A DNA stretch of 64,000 nucleotides from Thalassobius sp002708925 (GCF_049803795.1 NZ_JBNAGJ010000004.1:307657-371656), one strand, 5' to 3'; positions 52,767 to 63,101 are shown, counted from the first letter of the stretch. The notes: generated by a model not told the origin, from the letters alone. Made by a program: numbers and translations.

Positions 52767-52825
52767 TTTATGAAGCGGCGCCCGCCACGCGCGCCATACA
52801 GGGTTCAGAGTGCAGGAGAGATGTC

Positions 52826-54166
52826 ATGAGTGAAATGGAATGGGCGCGGCTGCTGAGTTCGGTCCGGTTCGGTGACAAAGACTATGCCGAACAGCCGCAC
52901 CGGCCGATCTATGTGCAGGACGCGGACCGGATCGTGTTCTCGGCCCCGTTTCGCAGGCTGGCGAATAAAACTCAGGTGCATCCGTTGTCCAGCCATGACC
53001 ATATCCATCACCGGCTGATCCACAGCGCGGAAACGGCCAGCGCCGGGCGTTCCCTGGGGATGGCCGTGGGGCACTGGCTGGAGGAAACCAAGGCAATCGC
53101 ACCGGGCGAACAGCATAAACTGGCCGGTATGGTAAGCGCCGCCTGCCTGGCGCATGACATCGGCAATCCTGCCTTTGGCCATTCCGGCGAAAAGGCGATT
53201 GGCCATTGGTTCGCGGATCGGTTCGACAGGGGGCAGGGCATTTTCGCGGATGTTGACCGGGATTTGCAGGCCGAGTTCCGCGATTTCGAAGGCAATGCTC
53301 AGGGGTTCCGCATTCTGACCCGGCTAGAGATGTATCGCGGCGCGGGCGGGATGCGGCTGTCTTTGGGGGTGTTGGGGGCGTTCTCGAAATATCCGGTGAC
53401 GGCGCATGTGCAGGTGAACAGCGGCGCTGATTATTGCGGCCTAAAGAAATTCGGCGTCTTTCACAGCGAGGCCGAATATTTCGCACAGATCGCCGCGCGG
53501 CTGGGCCTGTTGCGGGAAGGCACGGCGCAGGAGGCTTGGTGGCGGCGGCATCCTCTGGTCTTTCTGGTCGAGGCCGCGGATGACATTTGCTATAATATCG
53601 TTGATCTGGAAGACGGGTTCGCCGCGGGCGATTTGAGCTTTGAGCAGGTCATCGGCTGTCTGGAGGCCTTGGGCGGTAAGCCCAATCAGGATCAGTCCGG
53701 CTATACCCAGCAAGAGCAAATCGCCTATCTGCGCGCCCGCAGCATCGGTGCCGCGATTCAGGCCTGCGTTCAGGCCTTCAAGGACAATTACCAGGCCATC
53801 ATGACGGGGCAGTTTTCGGGCTCTTTGGTGGCGGCGTCCTCGAAGGCGGATGAATTTGCGGCCATCGAACGGATCGCGCATAACCAGCTTTTCACCGCGC
53901 CGCGCAAGACCAAGCTGGAGGTGCGTGGGCGCAACGTGACCCATACGGTGCTGAACGGGCTGCTGCCGGTTTATCAGGCTCTGGCGGTTAAGGGATGGCA
54001 AGAGGACGCCCTGCCCACTTATGAACGGCAGCTGGCGCGCGCCGTGGATCTGGATCTGCGCGGGGTGACGGATGCCTATACCGCGCTGCATTCCCTGACG
54101 GATTTCGTGTCAGGGATGACGGATCGTTATGCGGTGGATGTGGCGGCGATGATCTCAGGCACCTGA
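52826..54166 (+). CDS. dgt: dGTP triphosphohydrolase family protein (HD domain)
   Basis: A 446-residue HD-domain enzyme that hydrolyses dGTP (or other dNTPs) to the nucleoside and triphosphate. Metal ligands and family motifs are visible: FRRLANKTQV, HHRLIHSAETASAGR, ACLAHDIGNPAFGHSGE (the HD pair) and AADDICYNIVDLED. The length suits the longer Dgt type (E. coli 505), rather than the short dGTPase-like group. ATG 52826 follows CAGGAGAG; the ATG at 52821 is followed at once by a stop. Preferred nucleotide not known. Confidence 0.9.
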   Translation: MSEMEWARLLSSVRFGDKDYAEQPHRPIYVQDADRIVFSAPFRRLANKTQVHPLSSHDHIHHRLIHSAETASAGRSLGMAVGHWLEETKAIAPGEQHKLAGMVSAACLAHDIGNPAFGHSGEKAIGHWFADRFDRGQGIFADVDRDLQAEFRDFEGNAQGFRILTRLEMYRGAGGMRLSLGVLGAFSKYPVTAHVQVNSGADYCGLKKFGVFHSEAEYFAQIAARLGLLREGTAQEAWWRRHPLVFLVEAADDICYNIVDLEDGFAAGDLSFEQVIGCLEALGGKPNQDQSGYTQQEQIAYLRARSIGAAIQACVQAFKDNYQAIMTGQFSGSLVAASSKADEFAAIERIAHNQLFTAPRKTKLEVRGRNVTHTVLNGLLPVYQALAVKGWQEDALPTYERQLARAVDLDLRGVTDAYTALHSLTDFVSGMTDRYAVDVAAMISGT

Positions 54167-54185
54167 TCCGCCGGGCAAAAGCCGA

Positions 54186-54222
54186 AAAACCAGAAGGCGC
54201 GGAGCCGTATCCGGCCTTCTGG
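54186..54222 (-). terminator. Terminator of DUF302 gene (possibly bidirectional)
   Basis: CCAGAAGGC (54190-54198) pairs with GCCTTCTGG (54214-54222). On the minus strand it is followed by TTTTTCGGC, fitting the DUF302 gene that ends just before it; it may also act for the convergent dgt gene. Confidence 0.75.
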
Positions 54223-54231
54223 TGGCAGGGG

Positions 54232-54675
54232 TCAGTCCAGCCCGATGGCCGACCGGACAATGGTATCCAGAAGGGCCTGAACCTCTTGCATCGGGCCCTC
54301 GGGGAAGGCGCGATAGCCGATGATGGTTTCATCCGGGCGGTCGGGCATTTGCGCGACGAATATGTCATAGGGGCAGAAGCGGATATTCATCGGATCGGCC
54401 TCCATCACCTTGCGCGACAGTTTCGCCGAGCAGAAGGAATAGACATCGGCCTTTAGAAACACCGTGATCTCGGATCCGACATCGGCGCGGGTGCGTTCCA
54501 GCATTTCGCCAACATGCGAGGTGCCATCGACCACCAGACCCTGATCCAGAATGGCGCTTTCCAGGCCGAACACCACATCGTCAAAGCTTTCGTCCGTTGT
54601 ATAGCGAATCAGATCCTCCGCCAGGGCGCTGCCTGCGGCCAGCGCAATTCCTGCCGCAAGTGCAAGAGCTTTCAT
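54232..54675 (-). CDS. Periplasmic DUF302 protein
   Basis: A 147-residue protein with a Sec signal peptide (LALAAGIALAAGSALA) and a single DUF302 domain: DLIRYTTDESFDDVVFGLESAI, then EMLERTRADVGSEITVFLKAD and the late CPYDIFVAQM and YRAFPEGP. DUF302 proteins form alpha-beta dimers and are often near redox or sulfur genes; their function is unknown. The start is ATG 54675 with GGAGGAGAA upstream. An FNR box and a promoter-like TAGGAT lie upstream in spacing that fits class II activation, so low oxygen may induce it. Confidence 0.85.
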   Translation of the reverse strand: MKALALAAGIALAAGSALAEDLIRYTTDESFDDVVFGLESAILDQGLVVDGTSHVGEMLERTRADVGSEITVFLKADVYSFCSAKLSRKVMEADPMNIRFCPYDIFVAQMPDRPDETIIGYRAFPEGPMQEVQALLDTIVRSAIGLD

Positions 54676-54722
54676 TGTATATTCTCCTCCGGGTGCTAGG
54701 GTCGTGCGCATCATACGAGCAC

Positions 54723-54757
54723 GCTGCAAAGTTAAATCCTACACGAAGCTTTGCAGC
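54723..54757. repeat. 9-bp perfect inverted repeat around the DUF302 promoter
   Basis: GCTGCAAAG (54723-54731) and CTTTGCAGC (54749-54757) are perfect inverted arms 17 bp apart. The candidate -10 hexamer TAGGAT (minus strand, 54741-54736) lies between them. It could be a second regulator's operator. Confidence 0.6.
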
Positions 54758-54762
54758 AAATC

Positions 54763-54776
54763 TTGATATATATCAA
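54763..54776. promoter_or_regulatory. FNR box between DUF302 and glutamate-synthase-like genes
   Basis: TTGATATATATCAA is a perfect match to TTGAT-N4-ATCAA. Its centre lies about 40 bp upstream of the transcription start predicted from TAGGAT for the DUF302 gene, as in class II activation. For the rightward gene it is only 13 bp from the ATG, so there it could only repress. Confidence 0.7.
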
Positions 54777-54788
54777 AAGGAATATGTG

Positions 54789-56282
54789 ATGGACTTCGCT
54801 TTGAATGTGTTGATCGTTCTGGCGCTTCTTTTTGTATTTGCACTGGGGGCGGCCGCTTTGATTGCGGTGTTGCTGTATCTGGTGGACCGGACGCAGACGG
54901 GCGATGCGGTGCGGCGCAACTATCCGGTGATCGGTCGTTTCCGGCACCTGTTCACCACTTTGGGCGAGTTTTTCCGGCAGTATTTCTTTGCCATGGACCG
55001 CGAGGAAATGCCCTTTAACCGGGCGCAGCGTGATTGGGTGTATCATTCGACCAGCGGCAAGGGGAATACGGTGGCTTTTGGGTCCACCCGGAACCTATCT
55101 ATTCCTGGCACGCCGATTTTCGTGAATGCGTGCTTTCCGCCTCTGGATGATGAATTCGCCACGACTCAGCCGATGATCATCGGGCCGACGGCGGCGATCC
55201 CTTATAGTGCCAAGTCGATTTTCAACATTTCGGGTATGAGCTATGGCGCGCTGTCGCGTCCGGCGATCGAGGCGCTGAGCCGCGGCGCCGCGCGTGCCGG
55301 TATCTGGCTGAATACGGGCGAGGGCGGGCTGGCTCCGCATCATCTGAAGGGCGGCTGCGATATCGTCTATCAGATCGGCACGGCCAAATATGGGGTGCGC
55401 AATGAACATGGCGGGCTGGACGACGAAAAGCTGCGCAAGATGGCCGAACACCCTCAGGTGAAGATGTTCGAGCTGAAACTGGCCCAGGGCGCGAAACCCG
55501 GCAAGGGCGGCATCCTGCCGGGGGAAAAGGTGGACGAAGAGGTCAGCGCGATCCGGGGCATTCCGGTGGGGCGGGACAGTATCTCGCCCAATCGCCACGC
55601 CGAGATCGACGACTTCGGGGATCTGCTGGATATGATCGGGCACATCCGTCGGGTTTCGGGCAAACCGTGCGGGTTCAAGACGGTGATCGGCTCGTCCGAC
55701 GCGTGGGAGGAACTGTTCCAGCTGATTGAGGAACGCGGAGCCGACAGCGCGCCGGATTTCATCGCCATTGATGGCGGCGAGGGCGGCACCGGCGCGGCCC
55801 CCATGCCCTTGATTGATCTGGTCGGGATGCCCCTGCGCGAGGCGCTGCTGCGGATCGTCGATCTGCGGGATCGCTATGGGCTGAAGGATCGTATCCGCAT
55901 CATCGCCAGCGGTAAGCTGGTCAATCCGGGCGATGTGGCCTGGGCAATCTGCGCGGGGGCGGATTTCGTGGCCTCGGCGCGGGGGTTCATGTTCTCTCTG
56001 GGCTGTATCCAGGCGCTGAAATGCAACAAGAACACCTGCCCCACCGGGATCACCACCCATGATCCCAGTCTGCAACGCGGCCTGGTGGTCGAGGATAAAT
56101 GGCTGAAGGTCGCCAACTATGCCAAATCCATCACCAAAGAGGTGGAAATGATCGCGCATTCCGTCGGCGTGGCCGAGCCGCGCCAGATGCGGCGGCGGCA
56201 TGTGCGGATCGTGCAGGGGAACGGGGACTCGATCCCGCTCAACAAAATCCGCCCAAGTTACAGTCAGGGCACGCCATCGTGA
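54789..56282 (+). CDS. FMN-binding glutamate-synthase-like protein, membrane-anchored
   Basis: A 497-residue protein with the FMN-binding TIM-barrel of glutamate synthase but no glutamine amidotransferase domain. One N-terminal membrane helix (about 5-34) is unusual for the enzyme. The core has FNISGMSYGALS, NTGEGGLAPHHLKGG and IDGGEGGTGAAP. A C-x5-C-x4-C cluster (LGCIQALKCNKNTCPTG) should bind the 3Fe-4S cluster. The reaction is unknown; it may oxidise or reduce a small substrate with electrons from the membrane. ATG 54789 has AAGGA 8 bp upstream. Confidence 0.85.
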   Translation: MDFALNVLIVLALLFVFALGAAALIAVLLYLVDRTQTGDAVRRNYPVIGRFRHLFTTLGEFFRQYFFAMDREEMPFNRAQRDWVYHSTSGKGNTVAFGSTRNLSIPGTPIFVNACFPPLDDEFATTQPMIIGPTAAIPYSAKSIFNISGMSYGALSRPAIEALSRGAARAGIWLNTGEGGLAPHHLKGGCDIVYQIGTAKYGVRNEHGGLDDEKLRKMAEHPQVKMFELKLAQGAKPGKGGILPGEKVDEEVSAIRGIPVGRDSISPNRHAEIDDFGDLLDMIGHIRRVSGKPCGFKTVIGSSDAWEELFQLIEERGADSAPDFIAIDGGEGGTGAAPMPLIDLVGMPLREALLRIVDLRDRYGLKDRIRIIASGKLVNPGDVAWAICAGADFVASARGFMFSLGCIQALKCNKNTCPTGITTHDPSLQRGLVVEDKWLKVANYAKSITKEVEMIAHSVGVAEPRQMRRRHVRIVQGNGDSIPLNKIRPSYSQGTPS

Positions 56283-56351
56283 GATAATGTTGTTAGGCCG
56301 GGCAGATGTGTCCGGCCTATCTTCTCTTAAATGCTCATGAGAGGGGACAAG

Positions 56352-57251
56352 ATGGCCAATCGCTGGAAAAACGATCTGACTGGGGACGATGTCACGCCCC
56401 AGCCCATATATATGAACCGCCGCCAGATCATGGCGGGGTTGGCCGGGATGGGATTGGCCGGCGCCGCAGGGGCCGCACGGGCCGAAACGCTGGAGCCGAA
56501 CAGCTGGGAAGACATCACCTCATATAATAACTTCTACGAATTCGGCACCGGCAAGGATGACCCGGCCCGCTATGCCAAGGCTCTGACCACGACGCCCTGG
56601 ACGCTGAAGATCGACGGGATGGTGGATAAACCCGGTGATTACGATCTGGCCGATATTCTGCCGCAAATGACGATCGAGGAACGCATCTACCGTTTCCGCT
56701 GCGTCGAGGCCTGGTCCATGGTCGTGCCCTGGAACGGGTTTGAACTGTCCGATCTGCTGGATCTGGCCGGTGTGCAGGACGGCGCGAAATACGTTGCCTT
56801 TGAGACTCTGTACCGGCCTGCGGAAATGCGCGGGCAAAGCAGCGCCATTCTGGACTGGCCCTATGTCGAAGGTCTGCGCCTGGACGAGGCCCGCCATCCG
56901 CTGACGATCATGGCGACGGGGCTGTATGGCAAAGACCTGCCCAACCAGAACGGCGCGCCTCTACGTCTGGTGGTGCCGTGGAAATATGGGTTCAAATCCA
57001 TCAAATCCGTGGTGCGTATTACCCTGACCGATAAACAGCCGCCCACCAGCTGGAACAAGCTTATCCCGTCCGAATATGGGTTCTATAGTAACGTGAACCC
57101 GCAGGTGGATCATCCGCGCTGGTCTCAGGCAACCGAACGCAAGATCGGAGGCGGGCTGTTCGCCAGTCGTCAGGACACTTTGATGTTCAATGGCTATGCG
57201 GATCAGGTGGCCGGTCTTTATGATGGCATGGACCTGAAACGGAATTTCTGA
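56352..57251 (+). CDS. msrP: Protein-methionine-sulfoxide reductase catalytic subunit MsrP
   Basis: A 299-residue periplasmic molybdoenzyme that reduces oxidised methionines in envelope proteins. A Tat signal is present (NRRQIMAGLAGMGLAGAAGAARA). The molybdenum-binding cysteine is in YRFRCVEAWSMVVPW, and PLRLVVPWKYGFKSIKS is typical. ATG 56352 follows GAGGGGA; ATG 56331 is the alternative. The heme subunit gene msrQ follows after 6 bp. Confidence 0.94.
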   Translation: MANRWKNDLTGDDVTPQPIYMNRRQIMAGLAGMGLAGAAGAARAETLEPNSWEDITSYNNFYEFGTGKDDPARYAKALTTTPWTLKIDGMVDKPGDYDLADILPQMTIEERIYRFRCVEAWSMVVPWNGFELSDLLDLAGVQDGAKYVAFETLYRPAEMRGQSSAILDWPYVEGLRLDEARHPLTIMATGLYGKDLPNQNGAPLRLVVPWKYGFKSIKSVVRITLTDKQPPTSWNKLIPSEYGFYSNVNPQVDHPRWSQATERKIGGGLFASRQDTLMFNGYADQVAGLYDGMDLKRNF

Positions 57252-57257
57252 GGCAGG

Positions 57258-57857
57258 ATGCAACAGGTAACTGGGATGCTGCGGACTGTGCCGCCCTGGC
57301 TGATCTATCTTGGCGGCGCGGCCTGGGCGACGTTTCTGTTCTGGCAGGGGGCAACGGGGCGTATGGGCCCCGAACCGATCAAAGCGCTAGAGCACGCCTA
57401 TGGCGAGGCGGCGCTGATCGCGCTGCTTGCCGGCCTGGCCATCACGCCTTTGCGGCGTTTCCTGGGATTGAACCTGCTAAGGTTTCGCCGCGCTGTAGGG
57501 CTGACGGCGTTTTTCTTTGTGGTTTGCCATGTGCTGGTCTGGGCCGTGCTGGATGTACAGTCCGTCCAGCGGGTGTGGGCGGATATTCTCAGGCGTCCCT
57601 ATATCACGGTGGGCATGGCGGGGCTGGCGTTGCTTTTGCCGCTGGCGATGACCTCGAACAATCGTGCGCTGCGCTGGCTGGGGCCGCGCTGGCGGCAATT
57701 GCACAGGCTGACCTATCCTGCGGTCTTTCTGGCGGCGGTACATTTCGTGATGCTGCGCAAGGGGCTACAGGCAGAGCCGATGATTTACCTGTTGGGAACC
57801 TGCCTGCTGCTGGCGCTGCGATTCCTCAAACGGGCGAGTCGCGGAAAAGCGGCGTGA
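57258..57857 (+). CDS. msrQ: Protein-methionine-sulfoxide reductase heme-binding subunit MsrQ
   Basis: A 199-residue inner-membrane protein of the ferric-reductase-like family with about six helices. It passes electrons from the quinone pool to MsrP. Heme-ligand histidines are seen in FFFVVCHVLVW and LHRLTYPAVFLAAVHFV; RRFLGLNLLRFRRAVGL is typical. It completes the msrPQ operon. Confidence 0.93.
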   Translation: MQQVTGMLRTVPPWLIYLGGAAWATFLFWQGATGRMGPEPIKALEHAYGEAALIALLAGLAITPLRRFLGLNLLRFRRAVGLTAFFFVVCHVLVWAVLDVQSVQRVWADILRRPYITVGMAGLALLLPLAMTSNNRALRWLGPRWRQLHRLTYPAVFLAAVHFVMLRKGLQAEPMIYLLGTCLLLALRFLKRASRGKAA

Positions 57858-57943
57858 ATCGCTGCCGACTCGGGGTTTGAATCGGGGATTCTGCGGCTCT
57901 CTTGTGGGTAAGTCTGGGGATAACCCAATATGCTGATATTCCG

Positions 57944-57965
57944 GATGCTGTCTTGCAGCATCTTT
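57944..57965 (+). terminator. Possible terminator after msrPQ
   Basis: GATGCTG (57944-57950) pairs with CAGCATC (57956-57962), then TTT. It is 87 bp after msrQ. The short T-run makes it uncertain. The stretch 57858-58071 otherwise holds two near-DnaA boxes and A/T-rich DNA, but no gene. Confidence 0.45.
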
Positions 57966-58071
57966 GGCGAGGGCGCCGCCGGGATGGATGATTTTGTTGT
58001 TGCGTAAGTTGTTGATTTTGAATGGATTTCAAAGAAAATCAAAAAAAGATGACAAAATCCCAAAAAACCGC

Positions 58072-58099
58072 TTGCGGGTTTGAGGAGTAAACCTTAGAA
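58072..58099 (+). promoter_or_regulatory. rRNA operon promoter
   Basis: TTGCGG (58072-58077) and TTAGAA (58094-58099) are 16 bp apart, preceded by an A/T-rich upstream stretch (58010-58070) and followed by CCCCCTTCACC. This resembles rhodobacterial rrn promoters. From here a leader of about 440 nt runs to the 16S gene. Confidence 0.75.
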
Positions 58100-58276
58100 C
58101 CCCCTTCACCGGCGGCGCTGAGGCGCACAACGGGGCGGCGGACGGCGCTACGGAGCGAGGCTCTGGAGGGTTCTGAAGCTAAGAAAATTGAGGTAGATGA
58201 GGCGGGCCGCGCTAGGAAGTATTTAGCGCAGTCGGTTGATTTTGTCTCTGGAGTTTGGGTTTTGCCTGGGTTCCAC

Positions 58277-58287
58277 GCTCTTTGACA
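58277..58287 (+). promoter_or_regulatory. boxA antitermination site in rrn leader
   Basis: GCTCTTTGACA closely matches boxA (E. coli TGCTCTTTAACA). It lies in the leader ahead of 16S, where it recruits NusB-S10 for antitermination. Confidence 0.75.
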
Positions 58288-58450
58288 TTGATGATATCTG
58301 AAGAGATATGTGGGCGGTTTGGTTCATTCGATGAATGAATGACTGCACATATATCAACTACCTAGAGGCTTCGGTCTCGATGATGGATAGTCAGCTTCAC
58401 TGTTTGTCGGCTTTCGGTATCTTTTGGTACTGATGTCACAAACAGAGAAC

Positions 58451-58472
58451 GATCCGACCAGCCGGTCGGATC
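58451..58472 (+). other. Perfect hairpin in rrn leader
   Basis: GATCCGACC-AGCC-GGTCGGATC is a 9-bp stem with a 4-nt loop, 70 bp before the 16S gene. Probably part of the precursor folding or processing structure. Confidence 0.6.
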
Positions 58473-58542
58473 ATTTCCAAGTCAATTGGAAAACAGTATG
58501 TGCAGAGGTTCGAACGTCAAGGATACGCTGGTAACAGCGTTT

Positions 58543-60008
<1,466 letters not shown>

Positions 60009-60043
60009 CTAAGGATGTTCCTAGCATTTGACTGGTTGCCGAA

Positions 60044-60069
60044 GCGCTCAAGTGGCGAAGCGGTAGCGC
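60044..60069 (+). repeat. rRNA spacer hairpin repeat, copy 1
   Basis: GCGCT-CAAGTGGCGAAGCGGT-AGCGC, between 16S and tRNA-Ile. It differs from copies 2 and 3 by one base. Confidence 0.75.
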
Positions 60070-60190
60070 ATCAAACATGGAACACTTAGCAGAAGATCAG
60101 CAAGTCACGCTGGTCACATATCAAGGACCGAGCCGTCCTCATATCTCTTCAGGAAAACATCAGGCCTGCTACCAAACAGACGGCCTGTCT

Positions 60191-60267
<77 letters not shown>

Positions 60268-60287
60268 TTATCCTTCGGGATACTGAT

Positions 60288-60363
60288 GGGGCCTTAGCTC
60301 AGCTGGGAGAGCGCCTGATTTGCATTCAGGAGGTCAGGAGTTCGATCCTCCTAGGCTCCACCA
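60288..60363 (+). tRNA. tRNA-Ala (TGC)
   Basis: 76 nt with CCA encoded. GGGGCCT pairs with AGGCTCC, and the anticodon TGC is at 60321-60323. It follows tRNA-Ile after 20 bp. Confidence 0.97.
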
Positions 60364-60797
60364 ACTGCCCTTTGCACAGCAAAGGGTCAGTCAGCGACAG
60401 GGTATTTGGCGCAGCCAAATGTACCGATAGCTTCCCTCGATTTGACCGATAAGCACTGCCAAGTGTTTATCCGTCCAATCGGACGCACTTTTACATCGTT
60501 TAGAGAGATCAATAATAACGACACCGTTGGTGTCCGCGCGTAAGCGGATATCCTTCGCGGCTGCCTTGTTCGCAAGGCCGGTGTTGCAAACCCGCTTTCC
60601 TTGGAGGTTTGCAGCATATCGCTTCGAAAACGACGGTGTTGTCCAAGTCAAGTACACTAACCAAGTGCACTTTCGAAAGAAAGTGTCACTATTGTCTGAA
60701 CAGACCGACATCTGTTCAGGCGGGAAAGTATGCTTTTGACCGGATTGAGAGCTGCCAGTCGAACCAGCCTGGCGGCAATGAGATTTGGCTCTGCCCT

Positions 60798-60823
60798 GCG
60801 CTCAAGTAGCGAAGCGGTAGCGC
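60798..60823 (+). repeat. rRNA spacer hairpin repeat, copy 2
   Basis: GCGCT-CAAGTAGCGAAGCGGT-AGCGC; 26 bp, identical to copy 3, which begins 12 bp downstream. The arms GCGCT/AGCGC pair around a short inner stem. Confidence 0.8.
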
Positions 60824-60835
60824 AGTGTTACCAAC

Positions 60836-60861
60836 GCGCTCAAGTAGCGAAGCGGTAGCGC
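60836..60861 (+). repeat. rRNA spacer hairpin repeat, copy 3
   Basis: Identical to copy 2 over 26 bp. A fourth, diverged version is inside the 23S gene at 62160-62189. Confidence 0.8.
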
Positions 60862-60874
60862 ATCCAACAAGTCT

Positions 60875-60882
60875 TGCTCTTT
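60875..60882 (+). promoter_or_regulatory. Spacer boxA ahead of 23S
   Basis: TGCTCTTT, a boxA core immediately before the 23S gene and inside the precursor stem, as in other rrn spacers. Confidence 0.65.
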
Positions 60883-61031
60883 CTGGATCAAATCAAGCGC
60901 GAGAAGGGCGTTTGGTGAATGCCTTGGCAGTAAGAGGCGATGAAAGACGTGATACTCTGCGATAAGCCATGGGGAGCTGAGAATAAGCTTTGATCCATGG
61001 ATCTCTGAATGGGGCAACCCACCTGAAAGTT

Positions 61032-61060
61032 TGTTATTGTTACTTCGGTAATCAATAACA
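61032..61060 (+). other. Expanded helix 9 of 23S rRNA
   Basis: TGTTATTG-TTAC-TTCG-GTAA-T-CAATAACA forms a 12-bp stem with one bulge and a UUCG loop in place of the short E. coli helix 9 loop. Alphaproteobacteria often carry an RNase III-excised intervening sequence here. Confidence 0.75.
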
Positions 61061-61960
61061 TTCTTAACCAGGTACTTAAAACCTGAATACATAGGGTTTT
61101 AAGAGCAAACCCGGGGAACTGAAACATCTAAGTACCCGGAGGAAAGGAAATCAATTGATACTCCCCTAGTAGCGGCGAGCGAACGGGGACCAGCCGAGCC
61201 ATGATTGTGATTAGAACACGTTGGAATACGTGACCAAAGTGGGTGACAGTCCCGTATAAGAAGCATGATTGGACGTATTAAGTAGGGCGGAACACGTGAA
61301 ATTCTGTCTGAAGATCGGAGGACCACCTTCGAAGGCTAAGTACTCCTTACTGACCGATAGCGAACCAGTACCGTGAGGGAAAGGTGAAAAGCACCCCGAC
61401 GAGGGGAGTGAAACAGTACCTGAAACCGAACGCCTACAATCAGTTGGAGGGCCCTTGCGGCCTGACAGCGTACCTTTTGTATAATGGGTCATCGACTTGG
61501 TCTCACGTGCAAGCTTAAGCCGATAGGTGTAGGCGCAGCGAAAGCGAGTCTTAATAGGGCGTCGAGTTCGTGGGATCAGACCCGAAACCGAGTGATCTAG
61601 GCATGACCAGGCTGAAGGTAAGGTAACACTTACTGGAGGGCCGAACCCACACCTGTTGAAAAAGGTCGGGATGAGTTGTGCCTAGGGGTGAAAGGCCAAT
61701 CAAACTCGGAGATAGCTGGTTCTCCGCGAAATCTATTTAGGTAGAGCGTCATCCGAATACCCCGGGGGGTAGAGCACTGGATGGGTAATGGGGCCCCACA
61801 GGCTTACTGATCCTAACCAAACTCCGAATACCCGGGAGTACTAGATGGCAGACACACCACGGATGCTAACGTCCGTGGTGGAGAGGGAAACAACCCTGAC
61901 CTCCAGCTAAGGCCCCTAATTCATGGCTAAGTGGGAAAGCAGGTGAGACGACCAAAACAA

Positions 61961-61991
<31 letters not shown>

Positions 61992-62122
61992 TAAAGATAG
62001 CGTAACAGCTCACTGGTCTAAATAAGTTGTCTTGCGGCGAAGATGTAACGGGGCTCAAGCCATGAGCCGAAGCTGAGGATGCACATAGTGCATGGTAGCG
62101 GAGCGTAGTGTGACATAGCACT

Positions 62123-62194
62123 GATCTTTATTATCGCCAAAGGTCTTGGCGCAGGTAACTGTGCTCAAGTAGCCGAAGGCGGTAGCACAAGATC
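62123..62194 (+). other. Branched insertion in 23S helix 45 region
   Basis: GATCTT (62123-62128) pairs with AAGATC (62189-62194), enclosing two hairpins: CGCCAA/TTGGCG (62135-62151) and TGTGCT/AGCACA (62160-62189). E. coli 23S has no counterpart of this three-way structure. It looks like an intervening sequence; the second hairpin is the fourth copy of the spacer repeat. Confidence 0.7.
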
Positions 62195-62763
62195 AAGTGC
62201 TTTCTGTGAAGCCGGGCTGTAAGGCATCCGGTGGAGAGATCACTAGTGAGAATGATGACATGAGTAGCGACAAACAGTGTGAGAGACACTGTCGCCGAAA
62301 GTCCAAGGGTTCCTGCTTAAAGCTAATCTGAGCAGGGTAAGCCGGCCCCTAAGGCGAGGCAGAAATGCGTAGTCGATGGGAATCAGGTTAATATTCCTGA
62401 GCCGTGGAGTGGTGACGGATCGTGAAGGTAGTTCAATCTTATCGGATTGATTGGGCTGCTGATCGGTTCCTGGAAATAGCCCTCCTATAAGACCGTACCC
62501 TAAACCGACACAGGTGGACTGGTAGAGAATACCAAGGCGCTTGAGAGAACTATGTTGAAGGAACTCGGCAAAATACCTCCGTAAGTTCGCGAGAAGGAGG
62601 CCCGGTTTCTACGCAAGTATTGACTGGGGGCACAAACCAGGGGGTGGCGACTGTTTACTAAAAACACAGGGCTCTGCGAAGTCGCAAGACGACGTATAGG
62701 GTCTGACGCCTGCCCGGTGCTTGAAGGTTAAAAGGAGAGGTGAGAGCCTTGAATTGAAGCCCA

Positions 62764-62846
<83 letters not shown>

Positions 62847-63101
62847 CGACTTCCCCGCTGTCTCCAACATAGACTCAGCGAAATTGAATTGCCTGTCAAG
62901 ATGCAGGCTTCCCGCGGTTAGACGGAAAGACCCCGTGCACCTTTACTACAGCTTCACACTGGCATCAGGCCAAGCATGTGCAGGATAGGTGGTGGGCTTT
63001 GAAACCAGGACGCCAGTCCTGGTGGAGCCTCCCTTGAGATACCACCCTTGCTTTGCTTGATGTCTAACCGCGGTCCGTTATCCGGATCCGGGACCCTGTG
63101 T

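Larger units (their letters stand above)
60364..60884 (+). other. Second part of the 16S-23S internal spacer
   Basis: A 521-bp stretch without protein genes. It holds an 8-bp inverted repeat CTGAACAG/CTGTTCAG (60696-60703, 60712-60719), a GTGCACTTTC/GAAAGTGTCAC-like stem near 60665-60689, hairpin repeat copies 2 and 3, and boxA just before 23S. The rest is probably processing structure. Confidence 0.75.

Noticed and set aside
58014..58042. FNR-type box TTGA...TCAA near the rrn promoter
   Set aside because: The spacing between half-sites is 7 bp rather than 6, so it does not fit the consensus.
60391..60711. ORFs inside the 16S-23S spacer and the rRNA genes
   Set aside because: All lie in structured rRNA or spacer DNA; no ribosome sites or protein-like features are seen.
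60798..60861. CRISPR-like array in the rRNA spacer (two identical 26-bp repeats)
   Set aside because: Only two adjacent copies 12 bp apart with hairpin structure and no spacer regularity; no cas genes nearby.
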